64,000 bases of DNA from assembly GCF_014203215.1 (NCBI RefSeq), contig NZ_JACHIM010000001.1, positions 248,001 through 312,000 on the forward strand. The letters run 5' to 3'. The position numbers and the translations under genes were made by a program. How positions within the stretch are numbered: position 1 is the stretch's first letter; each line of letters starts with the position of its first letter. A model generated the notes under the pieces. That model worked only from the letters and a program-made list of their open reading frames with translations, ran no database searches and was not told the DNA's origin. Source of the DNA: Bartonella callosciuri. GTDB taxonomy: Bacteria; Pseudomonadota; Alphaproteobacteria; Rhizobiales; Rhizobiaceae. Of this stretch, positions 31,833 through 44,231 are shown piece by piece.

Positions 31833-31958
31833 TGTTTCATAGCACTAAAGATAATTATAAAATTCCTTAGGGTTGTAGATTAACTTTCCATGTTAATAAA
31901 ATCGCACCTGATGCAGAATGACAAATACCGGTGCTTTCATCATGCTTATAGAAGATCC

Positions 31959-34133
<2,175 letters not shown>

Positions 34134-34207
34134 TTATGGGCTATGGCCATAAGAATTTTCCCTCTTTATCACGAATAGAATCCAAATGAACACATACTCG
34201 CCAATGA

Positions 34208-34247
34208 GATAATTGATAAGCGATAAAAATATCGCTTATCAATTATC
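34208..34247. repeat. Perfect 17-bp hairpin between recN and ligA
   Basis: GATAATTGATAAGCGAT at 34208-34224 and its exact reverse complement at 34231-34247, with a 6-base AAAAAT loop. It begins one base after the recN stop codon. The stem is AT-rich and no T run follows, so it is not a standard terminator; it could block or protect the recN 3' end, or be a small dispersed palindrome. Confidence 0.8.
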
Positions 34248-34248
34248 T

Positions 34249-35910
34249 TTATGTGAGAAGCTTTTGAGCCGCTGCACGTGCCTCTTCAGTAATCTGTTCT
34301 CCTGCCAACATGCGCGCAATTTCTTCTGCACGCTCATGCTCTTCCATTTTATGAATAGCTGTAACAAAGCAGCCCTTATCATCACTTTCAACCTTTGAAA
34401 TAAGAAAATGACTGTGCGCTTTCGATGCTACCTGCGGTGCATGTGTAATAGCAAACACTTGAACATTTTTCGATAACCGCTGCAACCGTTGCCCAATGGC
34501 AGCAGCAACAGCTCCACCAACCCCCGTATCAATTTCATCAAAAATCAGCGTGGGAGCCGATCCACGATCAGATAAAACAACCTTTAATGCCAATAAAAAG
34601 CGAGATAATTCACCGCCAGAAGCAACACTGAGCATTGGCCCTGCTCGTGTTCCAGGGTTTGTTCGAACCCAATACTCAATACGATCTATCCCCTCTGCAG
34701 TACGTTTTTCAACATCACTTTGCATCTCAACAATAAATTCTGCCTTTTCCAATTTCAATGCTGGTAACTCAACCATAACGCTTTCAGACAAATGCTTTGC
34801 TGTTTCTCGACGCTTTATTGACAACGCTTGCGCTAATGTATCATAATTTTCCTGAGCTTGCGCTGCCTCATTTTCGAAACGCGTTAATGTCACCTGAGCT
34901 TCTTCGAACTCAGCAAGTTCAGCATCCATTTTATCACACAACTGAACCAGCTCATCAGCAGAAACCTGATATTTACGCGCAAAACCTCGAAGAGCAAACA
35001 GGCGCTCTTCTATCCGTTCCAATTCACCAGGTTCAAAATCCAATGCTCGCATTGCCGCCTCGACCCCTTCTTGTGCTGTTCCAAGTGCATGCAATGCATC
35101 ATCAATAGATTTCACAACAGGTGCAATAAGCTCTTGTGCCTCAGGGATTTTTCGCTCCAAACGTCTTACCAAATTAGAAAGAACTGGAATTGGCGATTTT
35201 TGACCACTGAAAAGGTCATCAACTTCTTTAATATCCGTTGCTACTTTTTCTAATTTAAGCATATCTGCACGACGAAGAGAAAGAGCATTCTCTTCACCCA
35301 CTTGAAAATCAAGCTTTTCAAGTTCTTTCACACACGCACGAAGATAATCAGCCTCACGCACAGCAGCCTCAACTTTAATACGCTGTTGTTTCAAACGCTC
35401 TTCACATTCATGCCATATCCGATAACACCGACGTAAATCTTCCACGTCATCTTCAAGTCCACCAAAAGCATCTAATAACTGGCGATGCGTGGAAACATCA
35501 ACAAGCGCACGATCATCATGCTGTCCATGGATTTCAACCAACTGACGTCCAACATTACGCATCAATGCAACGCTAGCCACCTGATCATTAATAAAAACAC
35601 GGCTACGACCATCGCTCGATTGCACACGCCGTAAAATGATATCGCCTTCATCATCAAAACCATTCTCACGGATAAAGTGGCGCGCGGAATGAGAAAGAGG
35701 CACATCAAAGACAGCCGTCACCTGCCCTTGGGCAGCACCATGGCGCACAAGCGAAGCATCACCACGCCCACCAAGGGCCAGTGATAAAGCATCAAGTAAA
35801 ATAGACTTCCCAGCACCAGTTTCACCAGTTAAAACCGATAGCCCCGCTGTAAAATGAATATCGAGCTTTTCGATCAAAACAATATTATGAATCGAAAGCT
35901 GTACCAGCAT
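34249..35910 (-). CDS. recN: DNA repair protein RecN
   Basis: SMC-like ATPase acting early in double-strand break repair. 553 residues with Walker A LTGETGAGKSILLDAL at 28-43, a long central coiled coil (about 155-360), the signature SVASGGELSRFLLALK and Walker B LIFDEIDTGVGGAVA near the C-terminus, and FAITHAPQVASKAHSHF. It starts 6 bases after bamD stops. The bamD-recN-ligA order is the usual one in Rhizobiales. Confidence 0.96.
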   Translation of the reverse strand: MLVQLSIHNIVLIEKLDIHFTAGLSVLTGETGAGKSILLDALSLALGGRGDASLVRHGAAQGQVTAVFDVPLSHSARHFIRENGFDDEGDIILRRVQSSDGRSRVFINDQVASVALMRNVGRQLVEIHGQHDDRALVDVSTHRQLLDAFGGLEDDVEDLRRCYRIWHECEERLKQQRIKVEAAVREADYLRACVKELEKLDFQVGEENALSLRRADMLKLEKVATDIKEVDDLFSGQKSPIPVLSNLVRRLERKIPEAQELIAPVVKSIDDALHALGTAQEGVEAAMRALDFEPGELERIEERLFALRGFARKYQVSADELVQLCDKMDAELAEFEEAQVTLTRFENEAAQAQENYDTLAQALSIKRRETAKHLSESVMVELPALKLEKAEFIVEMQSDVEKRTAEGIDRIEYWVRTNPGTRAGPMLSVASGGELSRFLLALKVVLSDRGSAPTLIFDEIDTGVGGAVAAAIGQRLQRLSKNVQVFAITHAPQVASKAHSHFLISKVESDDKGCFVTAIHKMEEHERAEEIARMLAGEQITEEARAAAQKLLT

Positions 35911-35916
35911 AGAGAA

Positions 35917-36810
35917 TCAACGCGCCTTATTCTTATCACCACTTAAAGCATGTGAGATCCAAGAAGATTTATGCTCCTGTGGTGATATGCTATTCTTTTG
36001 CAATAAATTATAAGAAAGTTTATACCACTCACTTTTTGGATAATTACGTCCTAAAATAGCTGCTGCTGTCTGGGCTTCCGCAGTCAAGCCAAGAGCAAGA
36101 TTAACCTCTGTCAAGCGGAACAGTGCCTCTTCAATTTGATTGGTATCAGAATACTCTTCAACCACTGTACGAAACCTTCTGCTCGCAGCAAGATAACGCC
36201 GCCCCTCTTCATAATAACGACCAACTTGCATTTCTTTACCAGCCAACTGCTCTCGCCCAAAACGTATTTTATCTTTAGCATCCTTGACATACTTAGAATT
36301 CGGATAACTCTCCACAAGAAGCTGCATAGCAGCAATAGCACGTTTTGTATCGCGTTGATCTCGTGTAACATCAGGAATCTGATGGAAAGAAGAAAGACCA
36401 ATAATATAATAAGCATAAGCGACATCCTGCGCTCCTGGATAAAGATTAATATAGCGCTGCGCCATACTAATCGAATCATCATACTTACCAAGTCGATAAT
36501 TTGTAAAAGCACCCATTACTAAAGATTTACGCCCCCAATCGGTATAAGCATAGTGCTTTTCAATGGTAAGAAACTTTTTAGATGCATCCGCAAGCCGCCC
36601 ACTCTTAAAGCTAGCAAGCGCTTGATTATATAAAACATCTGGTGGATCCATTTTTAAAACATATGCAGATGGATCAAGAGTATTTTTCTCTTTAAATAAA
36701 CAACCCGTTAACATGCAGGTACTCCCTAAAAGTACCACACCCAATATTTTGCGTACAACGTTAGATTTTCTATATGCCATATTTGCAATACATAGATAAG
36801 ATTTTGTCAT
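35917..36810 (-). CDS. bamD: Outer-membrane assembly lipoprotein BamD
   Basis: Essential lipoprotein of the BAM complex that inserts beta-barrel proteins. The signal peptide ends in the lipobox LTGC (Cys37 in the long form), followed by tetratricopeptide repeats (VLYNQALASFKSGRLADASK, YAYTDWGRKSLVMGAFTNYR). The ATG at 36810 has GGAGG 12 bases upstream; a second ATG at 36780 gives a tidier signal peptide but no binding site. Either yields the same mature protein. Starts 173 bases after lpxC. Confidence 0.92.
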   Translation of the reverse strand: MTKSYLCIANMAYRKSNVVRKILGVVLLGSTCMLTGCLFKEKNTLDPSAYVLKMDPPDVLYNQALASFKSGRLADASKKFLTIEKHYAYTDWGRKSLVMGAFTNYRLGKYDDSISMAQRYINLYPGAQDVAYAYYIIGLSSFHQIPDVTRDQRDTKRAIAAMQLLVESYPNSKYVKDAKDKIRFGREQLAGKEMQVGRYYEEGRRYLAASRRFRTVVEEYSDTNQIEEALFRLTEVNLALGLTAEAQTAAAILGRNYPKSEWYKLSYNLLQKNSISPQEHKSSWISHALSGDKNKAR

Positions 36811-36983
36811 AGTTTTTCCGGCCTCCAGAGAACATCACCTTGTAGCAAAAATTATTTATTTAAAATTTTTTATATCATATCACTTTAAAATCCACTAACC
36901 GATTTAGCCGTTTAAAATCAATCATCCCCTTAAAAATCAAACAGGCTATACTCAAACTTTTTCAATTTTTCCTTCAACCTTAC

Positions 36984-37859
36984 CTATAAATAACTTTTTT
37001 CGTAACACGATTCATCTGCCAAAACAGCTTTCACCAATTGCGAATTAATTTTATGCCCACTACAATAGGAACGAAATAATCCAATAAAAGGCGCCCCGAG
37101 CAAAGCAGTATCACCAATAGCATCAAGCATTTTATGCCGAACACATTCATTCTCCCAATAAGGACCATCTGGATTCATAATTTTGTCATTAAATCCTATA
37201 ATAAGAGAATTTTCTAAAGAAGCGCCTAATCCTTTTCCAGAAATCCATAATTTTTCCACGTCTTTGACAAAACCAAAGGTGCGCGCACGTGACAAATCAT
37301 CTCTAAACCCTTGTCTAGTAAGATCAAAACTTAATTGTTGTTTACCAATAGCAGAAGAAGGAAAAGAAATCGTTATATCAAAACGACGCCCTTCAAACGG
37401 TAAGAATTCAGCCACGCCACGAACACCCTCAATCCGCAATGGTTTTTTTATAATGAAATAGGAACGTAATGCATTCTGCTGTACGATACCCACTTCTTCA
37501 AAAGCTTGACAATATTGCCACGCAGAACCATCCAAAATGGGTATCTCATGACTTGACACTTCAATAAGAAGATTATCCAAATTATAAGCTGCGATAGCAG
37601 CCATCAAATGTTCAATCGTTTCAATTCTGAACTCTCCCTGCCCAAGCACTGTCGATAATTCAGTCGCTCCTGTTTGCGATGCATGCGCTTGAAATATTTT
37701 CTCTACTCCATCTAATCCACAACGCTTAAAAACAATACCACACCCAACCTCAGCTGGACAAACCTTCATTACAGACAAACACCCGCTGTGGACACCATAC
37801 CCTCTAAATACCACGGCTTTTTTAAGAGTAGATTGATATTTTTGCACCAACTTCATCAT
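36984..37859 (-). CDS. lpxC: UDP-3-O-acyl-N-acetylglucosamine deacetylase
   Basis: Committed zinc-dependent step of lipid A synthesis. 291 residues in the two-domain LpxC fold: substrate motif VVFRGYGVHSG near 16-26, zinc-binding His84 in IETIEHLMAAIAA, LDGSAWQYCQAFEE, and the second zinc site in ENECVRHKMLDAIGD with the catalytic His near GHKINSQLVKAVL. Separated from ftsZ by a palindromic terminator-like hairpin, so it probably has its own promoter. Confidence 0.96.
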   Translation of the reverse strand: MMKLVQKYQSTLKKAVVFRGYGVHSGCLSVMKVCPAEVGCGIVFKRCGLDGVEKIFQAHASQTGATELSTVLGQGEFRIETIEHLMAAIAAYNLDNLLIEVSSHEIPILDGSAWQYCQAFEEVGIVQQNALRSYFIIKKPLRIEGVRGVAEFLPFEGRRFDITISFPSSAIGKQQLSFDLTRQGFRDDLSRARTFGFVKDVEKLWISGKGLGASLENSLIIGFNDKIMNPDGPYWENECVRHKMLDAIGDTALLGAPFIGLFRSYCSGHKINSQLVKAVLADESCYEKSYL

Positions 37860-37930
37860 ACCACTTCATTGATTTTTTACATCTCTTAAAAAGATTTATA
37901 AAGCTATAAAATTTATTTGCATAGCAAATA

Positions 37931-37960
37931 ATAAACCCGCTTATTACTAAGCGGGTTTAT
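37931..37960. terminator. Perfect palindromic hairpin between ftsZ and lpxC
   Basis: ATAAACCCGCTTA, loop TTAC, then the exact complement TAAGCGGGTTTAT: 13 pairs with a GC core, flanked by A and T residues on both sides. Suits termination of the dcw transcript after ftsZ, although the minus-strand T run is interrupted. Confidence 0.75.
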
Positions 37961-38067
37961 AAAAAACAGAAGTATTTTTCTAAAAGCACAATATATTTTA
38001 CTCAAAAAAACTTTTATACATCATAGAAGAAATGCAAAAGCTTTCTCTTTTCTCCACTTTTTGCCAA

Positions 38068-39837
38068 TTAATTTGCCTGACGACGCAAAAACGCTGGTAT
38101 TTCCAACTGATCTTCTTCACTTATAAAAGTATGCTGATCTTGCGGTACATGAGGGTGTAACTCACCAGAACGACGTGGAACATAAATAGTAGCATCTTGA
38201 GGAAGCGCTTGAGAGTTTTTATGATAACCATGAGCATCCTGCTGCTGAGAAGATTTCGCAGCAGGCTCTAGCCGCGCTTCTGGCTCAACTTCCTCACGAT
38301 GTGTCAAGCTCTGTTTCAACCGCTGCCAAAGATTGCGAGGCCCCTGGTCTGTAGTAGATAACCTCTCACGTTGACCCTGAGCGACAGAAGAAAAATCCTT
38401 TAACTCAGGCATACGCATAGGTGAACGCGCTTGCATCTGTTGTGCTTGCCTTTGCTGTACCTGCTTCTCTTTCTGTTTCACAACGCCTGCCATCTCATCA
38501 AGAACATGCGCCGTCGCCTCCATACTCACTGGTGCAGTGATAGGCTGATGGGAACCACGGCTAACCTGCATACGTGGTACATTTGACACCTGCCCATGCA
38601 GAGTGTTTGTCCCATAAGAAGCAGCATTCGGACTGCGTGCAGCCACTGCATCTACAGGCTGTGCAAAAATTTGACTTTTAGGACGGAACTGTTCTCCAGC
38701 CGGTTTGCCCTTTTCTATTTCAAGTGCTTCTATCACTTCTACCATTGACTCAGAACGTAAGGGAGATGACTGAACATGAAAAGAACTCTGCGACATTGCA
38801 GGATCATTCTTACGAATTGAAGCTGCAGGCTTCTGAAATTGAGGATGAGAGGACTGAACCACATCACTCATCTCACGATCAATACCCGTTGCAACCACGG
38901 ATACACGAATAACACCCTCTAACGACTCATCATCAATGGCACCAAAGATAACATTCGCATCTGCATCCACTTCTTCACGAATACGATTAGCAGCCTCATC
39001 GACTTCAAATAAAGTCATATCACGGCCACCAGTAATGGAAATAAGTAAGCCACGAGCACCACGCATAGAAGTATCATCCAACAATGGATTGGCAATAGCA
39101 GCTTCAGCAGCATTCAAAGCACGCCCTTCACCAGACGCCTCACCTGTTCCCATCATCGCTCGGCCCATTTCATGCATAACAGAACGAACATCAGCAAAAT
39201 CAAGGTTAATAAGCCCCTCTTTAATCATTAAGTCCGTAATAGAAGCAACACCAGAATAAAGCACTTGGTCAGCCATCGCAAAAGCATCAGCAAATGTCGT
39301 CTTGTCATCCGCAATACGAAACAGATTCTGATTGGGAATAACAATCAATGTATCAACAGACTTTTGTAATTCTTCAATACCAGCTTCTGCCGTTTTCATA
39401 CGGCGTGCACCTTCAAACTGGAATGGCTTTGTTACAACACCAACGGTCAAAATACCTTTTTCACGTGCAGCGCGAGCAACAACGGGCGCTGCCCCCGTTC
39501 CGGTACCTCCCCCCATACCAGCAGTAATGAAAACCATATGAGAATCTGCCAAATGGTCGATAATTTCATCAATACACTCCTCTGCAGCCGCTTGTCCAAC
39601 TTCCGGTAAAGCACCAGCACCTAAACCTTCTGTAACCGCTGCACCAAGCTGGATGACACGTTCAGCCTTTGACATAGCCAAAGCCTGTGCATCCGTATTT
39701 GCAACAACAAAATCAACTCCTTGAAGACCAGCATTAATCATATTATTCACGGCATTCCCACCACCACCGCCAACACCAAAAACGGTAATGCGTGGCTTCA
39801 ATTCCGCGATATCTGGCCGATGCAGATTAATCGTCAT
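38068..39837 (-). CDS. ftsZ: Cell division GTPase FtsZ (long alphaproteobacterial form)
   Basis: Tubulin homologue that forms the division ring. From ATG 39837 ([20 protein letters not shown]) it is 589 residues: GTPase domain 1-320 with [14 protein letters not shown], the tubulin signature GGGTGTG at 109-115 and [11 protein letters not shown], then a long Gln/Ser-rich disordered linker (about 330-570), and the conserved C-terminal peptide [10 protein letters not shown] that binds FtsA. The long linker is normal in Rhizobiales. An upstream in-frame start at 39861 is less likely. Confidence 0.97.
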   Translation of the reverse strand: MTINLHRPDIAELKPRITVFGVGGGGGNAVNNMINAGLQGVDFVVANTDAQALAMSKAERVIQLGAAVTEGLGAGALPEVGQAAAEECIDEIIDHLADSHMVFITAGMGGGTGTGAAPVVARAAREKGILTVGVVTKPFQFEGARRMKTAEAGIEELQKSVDTLIVIPNQNLFRIADDKTTFADAFAMADQVLYSGVASITDLMIKEGLINLDFADVRSVMHEMGRAMMGTGEASGEGRALNAAEAAIANPLLDDTSMRGARGLLISITGGRDMTLFEVDEAANRIREEVDADANVIFGAIDDESLEGVIRVSVVATGIDREMSDVVQSSHPQFQKPAASIRKNDPAMSQSSFHVQSSPLRSESMVEVIEALEIEKGKPAGEQFRPKSQIFAQPVDAVAARSPNAASYGTNTLHGQVSNVPRMQVSRGSHQPITAPVSMEATAHVLDEMAGVVKQKEKQVQQRQAQQMQARSPMRMPELKDFSSVAQGQRERLSTTDQGPRNLWQRLKQSLTHREEVEPEARLEPAAKSSQQQDAHGYHKNSQALPQDATIYVPRRSGELHPHVPQDQHTFISEEDQLEIPAFLRRQAN

Positions 39838-39905
39838 TTCCTTTTCCTTTTCATAAGACATCGCAAGCCCAAGCGATGAAATTTAACTTACCTTTATAGA
39901 CTTAC

Positions 39906-41207
39906 TTAAAAACTCTCACGCAACCACTGACCAACACGCTGAAAATACCCACGCGTGCCCACCGATAAATAATTCACTGCAACCTTCATTGTTTTCTCTT
40001 CAAAATCCACAAATTGTGGATAAATTAACAATCCAACAGCAGATGTAAACGCCGCCCCTTTTGCAAGAGAAGGAAGCCTCGAAATACCCAAAGGCCTCCC
40101 TATACGAACATTTCTTCCCAATATAGTACGTGCCATCTCTGGCAATCCTGTTAATTGACTTGCTCCCCCAGTTAAAATAACACGCTTACCAATAATGTGA
40201 CCAAAACCAGAACGATTTAAACAGTCACGTACCATCTCTAAGATTTCTTCAACACGTGCACGAATGATACGACCAAGAACAGCACGAGGATATTGAGTTT
40301 CACGATGTTCGTTGCCAATCTCCGTCACATTAATCATATTTCGCTCATCAGCACTTGTCAGAAGTGCTGAACCATAGACAACCTTTAGACGCTCTGCCTC
40401 TGTAACAGACATAGAGAATCCACGCGCCACATCAAGAGTCACATGATGTCCACCAACCGCAAGTGCATCCGCATGGACAAACTTCCCCTCAAAAAACACT
40501 GAAAATGTTGTTGTTCCACCACCAAAATCAATACACGCTGCTCCTAAATGTGCCTCATCATTCATCAAAACAGCAAGACCACTTGCGAAAGGGGTTGCAA
40601 CCATTGCTTCAACACTCAAATGTGCACGATTAATGCAAGTTTCTAAATTACGTAAAGCCGCAGTTTCCGCTGTTACCACATGCACATCCACCCCAAACAA
40701 TTCCCCAGCCATTCCAATAGGGTCAGAAATTCCTTTATCGCCGTCCAATATGTAAGAGATCGGAACTGAGTGCATAACATGACGCTCAGCATCAAAAGCT
40801 TTGCGCGAAACATCTGAAAATGCTACACGCACATCACGCCGAGTGACTTCACGACCATTCAAACGTACCGTGCCATTGATAAGAGCACTTTGTAATCGGC
40901 TTGAGGAAAAATTCACAATCACCGAATCGACTACCAAACCAGCCATTTTTTCTGCTGCATCAACAGCTAACCGTATTGATTGCTCTGCTGCTAACATATC
41001 CATCACAACACCGGACTTGATACCGCGTGAACGCTGCACTCCAAAGCCTAGAATCTCCATAGAATGCGTACGGCCATGTAAATAGTGTGCATGCTTCAAA
41101 GGACGTAAACAAGCAATAAGACAGACAATCTTACTTGATCCAACATCAAGAACCGTCAAAAAACGTGTTTTGCGCCCCCCCCAATGATGTGAACCTAACA
41201 ACATCAT
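39906..41207 (-). CDS. ftsA: Cell division protein FtsA
   Basis: Actin-like ATPase tethering FtsZ to the membrane. 433 residues with LTVLDVGSSKIVCLIA near 17-32 (phosphate 1), the SHS2 (1C) domain, AACIDFGGGTTTFSVFFEGK (phosphate 2) and RVILTGGASQLTGLPEMA (adenosine), ending in an amphipathic tail (YFQRVGQWLRESF) for membrane binding. Its ATG overlaps the ftsQ stop. A G8 run (plus-strand C8 at 41175-41182) lies in codons 9-11, before the ATPase core. Confidence 0.96.
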   Translation of the reverse strand: MMLLGSHHWGGRKTRFLTVLDVGSSKIVCLIACLRPLKHAHYLHGRTHSMEILGFGVQRSRGIKSGVVMDMLAAEQSIRLAVDAAEKMAGLVVDSVIVNFSSSRLQSALINGTVRLNGREVTRRDVRVAFSDVSRKAFDAERHVMHSVPISYILDGDKGISDPIGMAGELFGVDVHVVTAETAALRNLETCINRAHLSVEAMVATPFASGLAVLMNDEAHLGAACIDFGGGTTTFSVFFEGKFVHADALAVGGHHVTLDVARGFSMSVTEAERLKVVYGSALLTSADERNMINVTEIGNEHRETQYPRAVLGRIIRARVEEILEMVRDCLNRSGFGHIIGKRVILTGGASQLTGLPEMARTILGRNVRIGRPLGISRLPSLAKGAAFTSAVGLLIYPQFVDFEEKTMKVAVNYLSVGTRGYFQRVGQWLRESF

Positions 41208-42115
41208 AAGTTTCCTGCCTTTCGCGCTTTTAAAACGCGTTCTTCTTCCACCACAAAAGCACGACGGCGTTCCAAAGCCTCATCAGACAAGGAAACTGTA
41301 ATACGATCAGAAAGCCGTAAATCGACACACAAAACATCGCGAGAAAAAAGATCTTGCGCTATCCCTGACTTAACAAGAAAAGAAAGCCTTTCAAGTGCAT
41401 CATTTTCAGGCAACATAACGCGTATCCCATTATCCAAGACAAGATCCCAACGCCGGTCACCTACACGCACATAAGCACGAACACGACTATACAACTGCGG
41501 ATACGCCGAAAGAGCTTGAATAAACATTTTAGCAGTATTTTGCGCACCCTGACCAACCACAAGAGGTAAATCCCGAACCATCCTTCCTTGAAAGGGCACA
41601 ATGACGCGCCCTGTATTATCAATAATATCCATCATGCCATCATGCTGCCAAACTGCATAGGGTTCACGCTCAACAACTGAAATAAGCACTCTGTTGGGAT
41701 AAATTTTCTGAACATTCGCCGATTGCACCCAAGCCTGCTTCTCTAAAAGAAAACGCGCTCTATCAACATTAAAAGTGAATATGGACGCAGCGGTATCGAG
41801 TCCTAGAATCTTCAAAACTTCCTGTTTTACTAGGCGCTTATTACCACTTATATCGACATCGGTGACCACAAACCCAATATCCGATGCTGCTGTTTTCATA
41901 AGCATTTCCATATGACCACTTGATGAAAGTCCATAAAGCACCGTAACAAAGAAAAACAACAAAACTGCAAAAGAACCAAAATGGCGAGGAACATGAACAC
42001 TGGTCAATACAAGCTCAAACACAAACCAAAGAAAGCGACGATAAAGTCGTGGCAAAGCTGGCACTAACGGCACCTTCATTGGAACACTTGTTTTATTAAC
42101 ATTCAACGCATACAC
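41204..42115 (-). CDS. ftsQ: Cell division protein FtsQ
   Basis: Bitopic divisome protein linking FtsB/FtsL to the inner ring. 303 residues: cytoplasmic lead, one membrane helix (about 42-65), then the POTRA domain ([20 protein letters not shown]) and a beta domain ([20 protein letters not shown]). The chosen GTG start at 42115 has GGAGG seven bases upstream, inside the ddlB end; another GTG at 42136 lacks a site. Overlaps ddlB by 13 bases and ftsA by 4. Confidence 0.92.
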   Translation of the reverse strand: MYALNVNKTSVPMKVPLVPALPRLYRRFLWFVFELVLTSVHVPRHFGSFAVLLFFFVTVLYGLSSSGHMEMLMKTAASDIGFVVTDVDISGNKRLVKQEVLKILGLDTAASIFTFNVDRARFLLEKQAWVQSANVQKIYPNRVLISVVEREPYAVWQHDGMMDIIDNTGRVIVPFQGRMVRDLPLVVGQGAQNTAKMFIQALSAYPQLYSRVRAYVRVGDRRWDLVLDNGIRVMLPENDALERLSFLVKSGIAQDLFSRDVLCVDLRLSDRITVSLSDEALERRRAFVVEEERVLKARKAGNL

Positions 42116-43023
42116 GACGCGTCCTCCACCATCCACTGAACAATATCGCCGTAAGTACGACCACTTGCTTTTGCAATATCAGGAACAAGAGAAGTAGATG
42201 TCATACCGGGCTGCGTATTAATTTCAAGCCAGACCAATTCTCCTGTTTTTTCATCAAAACGAAAATCAGAACGGCTAACACCTCGACAACCTATCGCCTG
42301 ATGTGCTGCTAAAGACATTCTTTGCACCTTTTGGTAAATATTTGATGAAAGTTGTGCAGGACAAATATGAAGAGAGCCACCAGTTTTATATTTTGAGTCA
42401 TAATTATAGAATTGAAAGTGTTGATCAGGAAGAATTTCACAAACATCGAGCACCTCATTTCCCAAAATAGCACAAGTAAGTTCACGCCCAGGAATATATT
42501 TTTCAACGAGCACCTCATCTGCATAACCCCACTCAGTCCCTACGATATTACGCGGCGGTGCCGATTCATTTTCTTTTACAATCACGACACCAAAACTCGA
42601 CCCTTCGCATACAGGCTTAATCACATAAGGAGGTTCCATAAGATGCTCCCGCCCAACAGCAAAACGGCTTATAACAAAAGAAGGCGCAACAGAAACCCCA
42701 ACGCTTGCAACAATAATTTTTGCACGCCCTTTATCCATCGCCAATGCTGATGCCATCACTCCAGAATGCGTATAGGGAATTTTCAAATATTCAAGAATAC
42801 CCTGAATCCGACCATCTTCACCAAATGGCCCATGCAATGCATTGAAAACGATATCAGGCTGCAATTGTTCAAGAACAGAAGCAATATGACCATCAACATC
42901 CACGCGGCTCACACGATACCCTTGTGCTTCAAGAACATCAGCACAAGCAGTCCCTGAAGACAAACTTACAGACCGCTCAGAAGAAAACCCTCCCATTAAT
43001 ACAGCTATATGTTCATCTTTCAT
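42103..43023 (-). CDS. ddlB: D-alanine--D-alanine ligase
   Basis: ATP-grasp enzyme making the D-Ala-D-Ala dipeptide for peptidoglycan. 306 residues with [15 protein letters not shown] near 9-23, [39 protein letters not shown] (ATP grasp) and [19 protein letters not shown] at the C-terminus. There is a 227-base gap from murB upstream, so an internal promoter is possible. The end overlaps ftsQ. Confidence 0.96.
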   Translation of the reverse strand: MKDEHIAVLMGGFSSERSVSLSSGTACADVLEAQGYRVSRVDVDGHIASVLEQLQPDIVFNALHGPFGEDGRIQGILEYLKIPYTHSGVMASALAMDKGRAKIIVASVGVSVAPSFVISRFAVGREHLMEPPYVIKPVCEGSSFGVVIVKENESAPPRNIVGTEWGYADEVLVEKYIPGRELTCAILGNEVLDVCEILPDQHFQFYNYDSKYKTGGSLHICPAQLSSNIYQKVQRMSLAAHQAIGCRGVSRSDFRFDEKTGELVWLEINTQPGMTSTSLVPDIAKASGRTYGDIVQWMVEDASCMR

Positions 43024-43250
43024 AACAACTTACCCTCTTGTGCATACTATATATAGACTACATAAAGATCACCAACACCATATACGGGAAATACTAAGAT
43101 TTATCCTTGCGAATCAATAACCTAGCATTTTGTATAATGAATCAGACTCAAGCGTATGACGCAAGAGTTTCTTTGTTAATTTATTGATTTTTAATGGATT
43201 TTTTTATTATCTCTTTGAAATGACTCAATTTTTTATTCCCATTTTTTTTA

Positions 43251-44231
43251 TTACATTGAATCAGGATTAAAAGAGAGGACAATGCGGTCTTGCTCAAATT
43301 GACCGATACGTTGTATTTCCCACTGTAACAGATGAGCTGAGTGAGAAAAAACACGAGCACGCACTGTTTCTCCCAAAGCTTCAAGATCATAACCTGTTGC
43401 TTGCCCTGTATTGATCATAAAATTACAGTGCATTTCACTCATTTTGGCTCCACCAATCCGCAAACCACGGCACCCTGCTTCATCAATAACACGCCATGCA
43501 GATGTATTTTCAGGATTTTTGAAAGTTGATCCACCTGTTTTTTCGCGAACAGGCTGTACTGTTTCTCGATGAAGCGCAACTTCATCCATAGCTGCACGAA
43601 TATCCTCTTTATTTCCTGGTTGTCCTTCCAATAAAGCAGCAGTAAAAATAAGGTCTTCAGGAATATTACAATGGCGATAGGAATAGTGCATATTCTCAAG
43701 ACTTAAAGTATGACGCCGTCCTTGACGATCAAATGCGTAGACCTCAACAACACGTGCAGCTGTCTCAAGACCATTAGCCCCTGCATTCATTTTAAGTGCC
43801 CCTCCAAGACTACCAGGAATACCATGATAAAAATGAAAGCCTGCAATCTCAGCTTCTAGCGCTGCTGCCGCTAAATGTTTATCCGCCGTGGCAGCACCAA
43901 CCAAAAAGCGCCTTGGAGAAACTTGCTGTACTTGTCCAAAACCTTTGGACGAAAGACGAATAACAACTCCAGGAATTCCTCCATCACGCACCAAAAGATT
44001 AGAACCAATCCCCACAATTGTTACAGGTATAGATTCAGGAAGATTTTGAAGAAAAAAGGCTAAATCTGCCTCATCAGCAGGCTGATAAAAAAGTTCTGCT
44101 CTTCCACCTGTACGAAACCACGCCACCTTACGCATATCCATATTGGGCGCAAGTTTGCCTTTTACTCTGCTTAACGCCGGTTGTAATCGCGCTAACAGCG
44201 CCTCACCATCAATGAGCTGAAAATTTATCAT
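43251..44231 (-). CDS. murB: UDP-N-acetylenolpyruvoylglucosamine reductase
   Basis: FAD/NADPH enzyme that makes UDP-MurNAc. From the ATG at 44231 ([19 protein letters not shown]) it is 326 residues: FAD motifs [37 protein letters not shown] and [18 protein letters not shown], then [20 protein letters not shown] with the catalytic Ser and Glu region of the type I enzyme. Overlaps the end of murC by 23 bases. The frame extends 40 codons further upstream within murC. Confidence 0.95.
   Translation of the reverse strand: MINFQLIDGEALLARLQPALSRVKGKLAPNMDMRKVAWFRTGGRAELFYQPADEADLAFFLQNLPESIPVTIVGIGSNLLVRDGGIPGVVIRLSSKGFGQVQQVSPRRFLVGAATADKHLAAAALEAEIAGFHFYHGIPGSLGGALKMNAGANGLETAARVVEVYAFDRQGRRHTLSLENMHYSYRHCNIPEDLIFTAALLEGQPGNKEDIRAAMDEVALHRETVQPVREKTGGSTFKNPENTSAWRVIDEAGCRGLRIGGAKMSEMHCNFMINTGQATGYDLEALGETVRARVFSHSAHLLQWEIQRIGQFEQDRIVLSFNPDSM

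Noticed and set aside
43024-43250. Possible small gene or RNA in the murB-ddlB gap
   Set aside because: Only 227 bases, no hairpin with T run and no readable frame; left as a possible internal promoter region.
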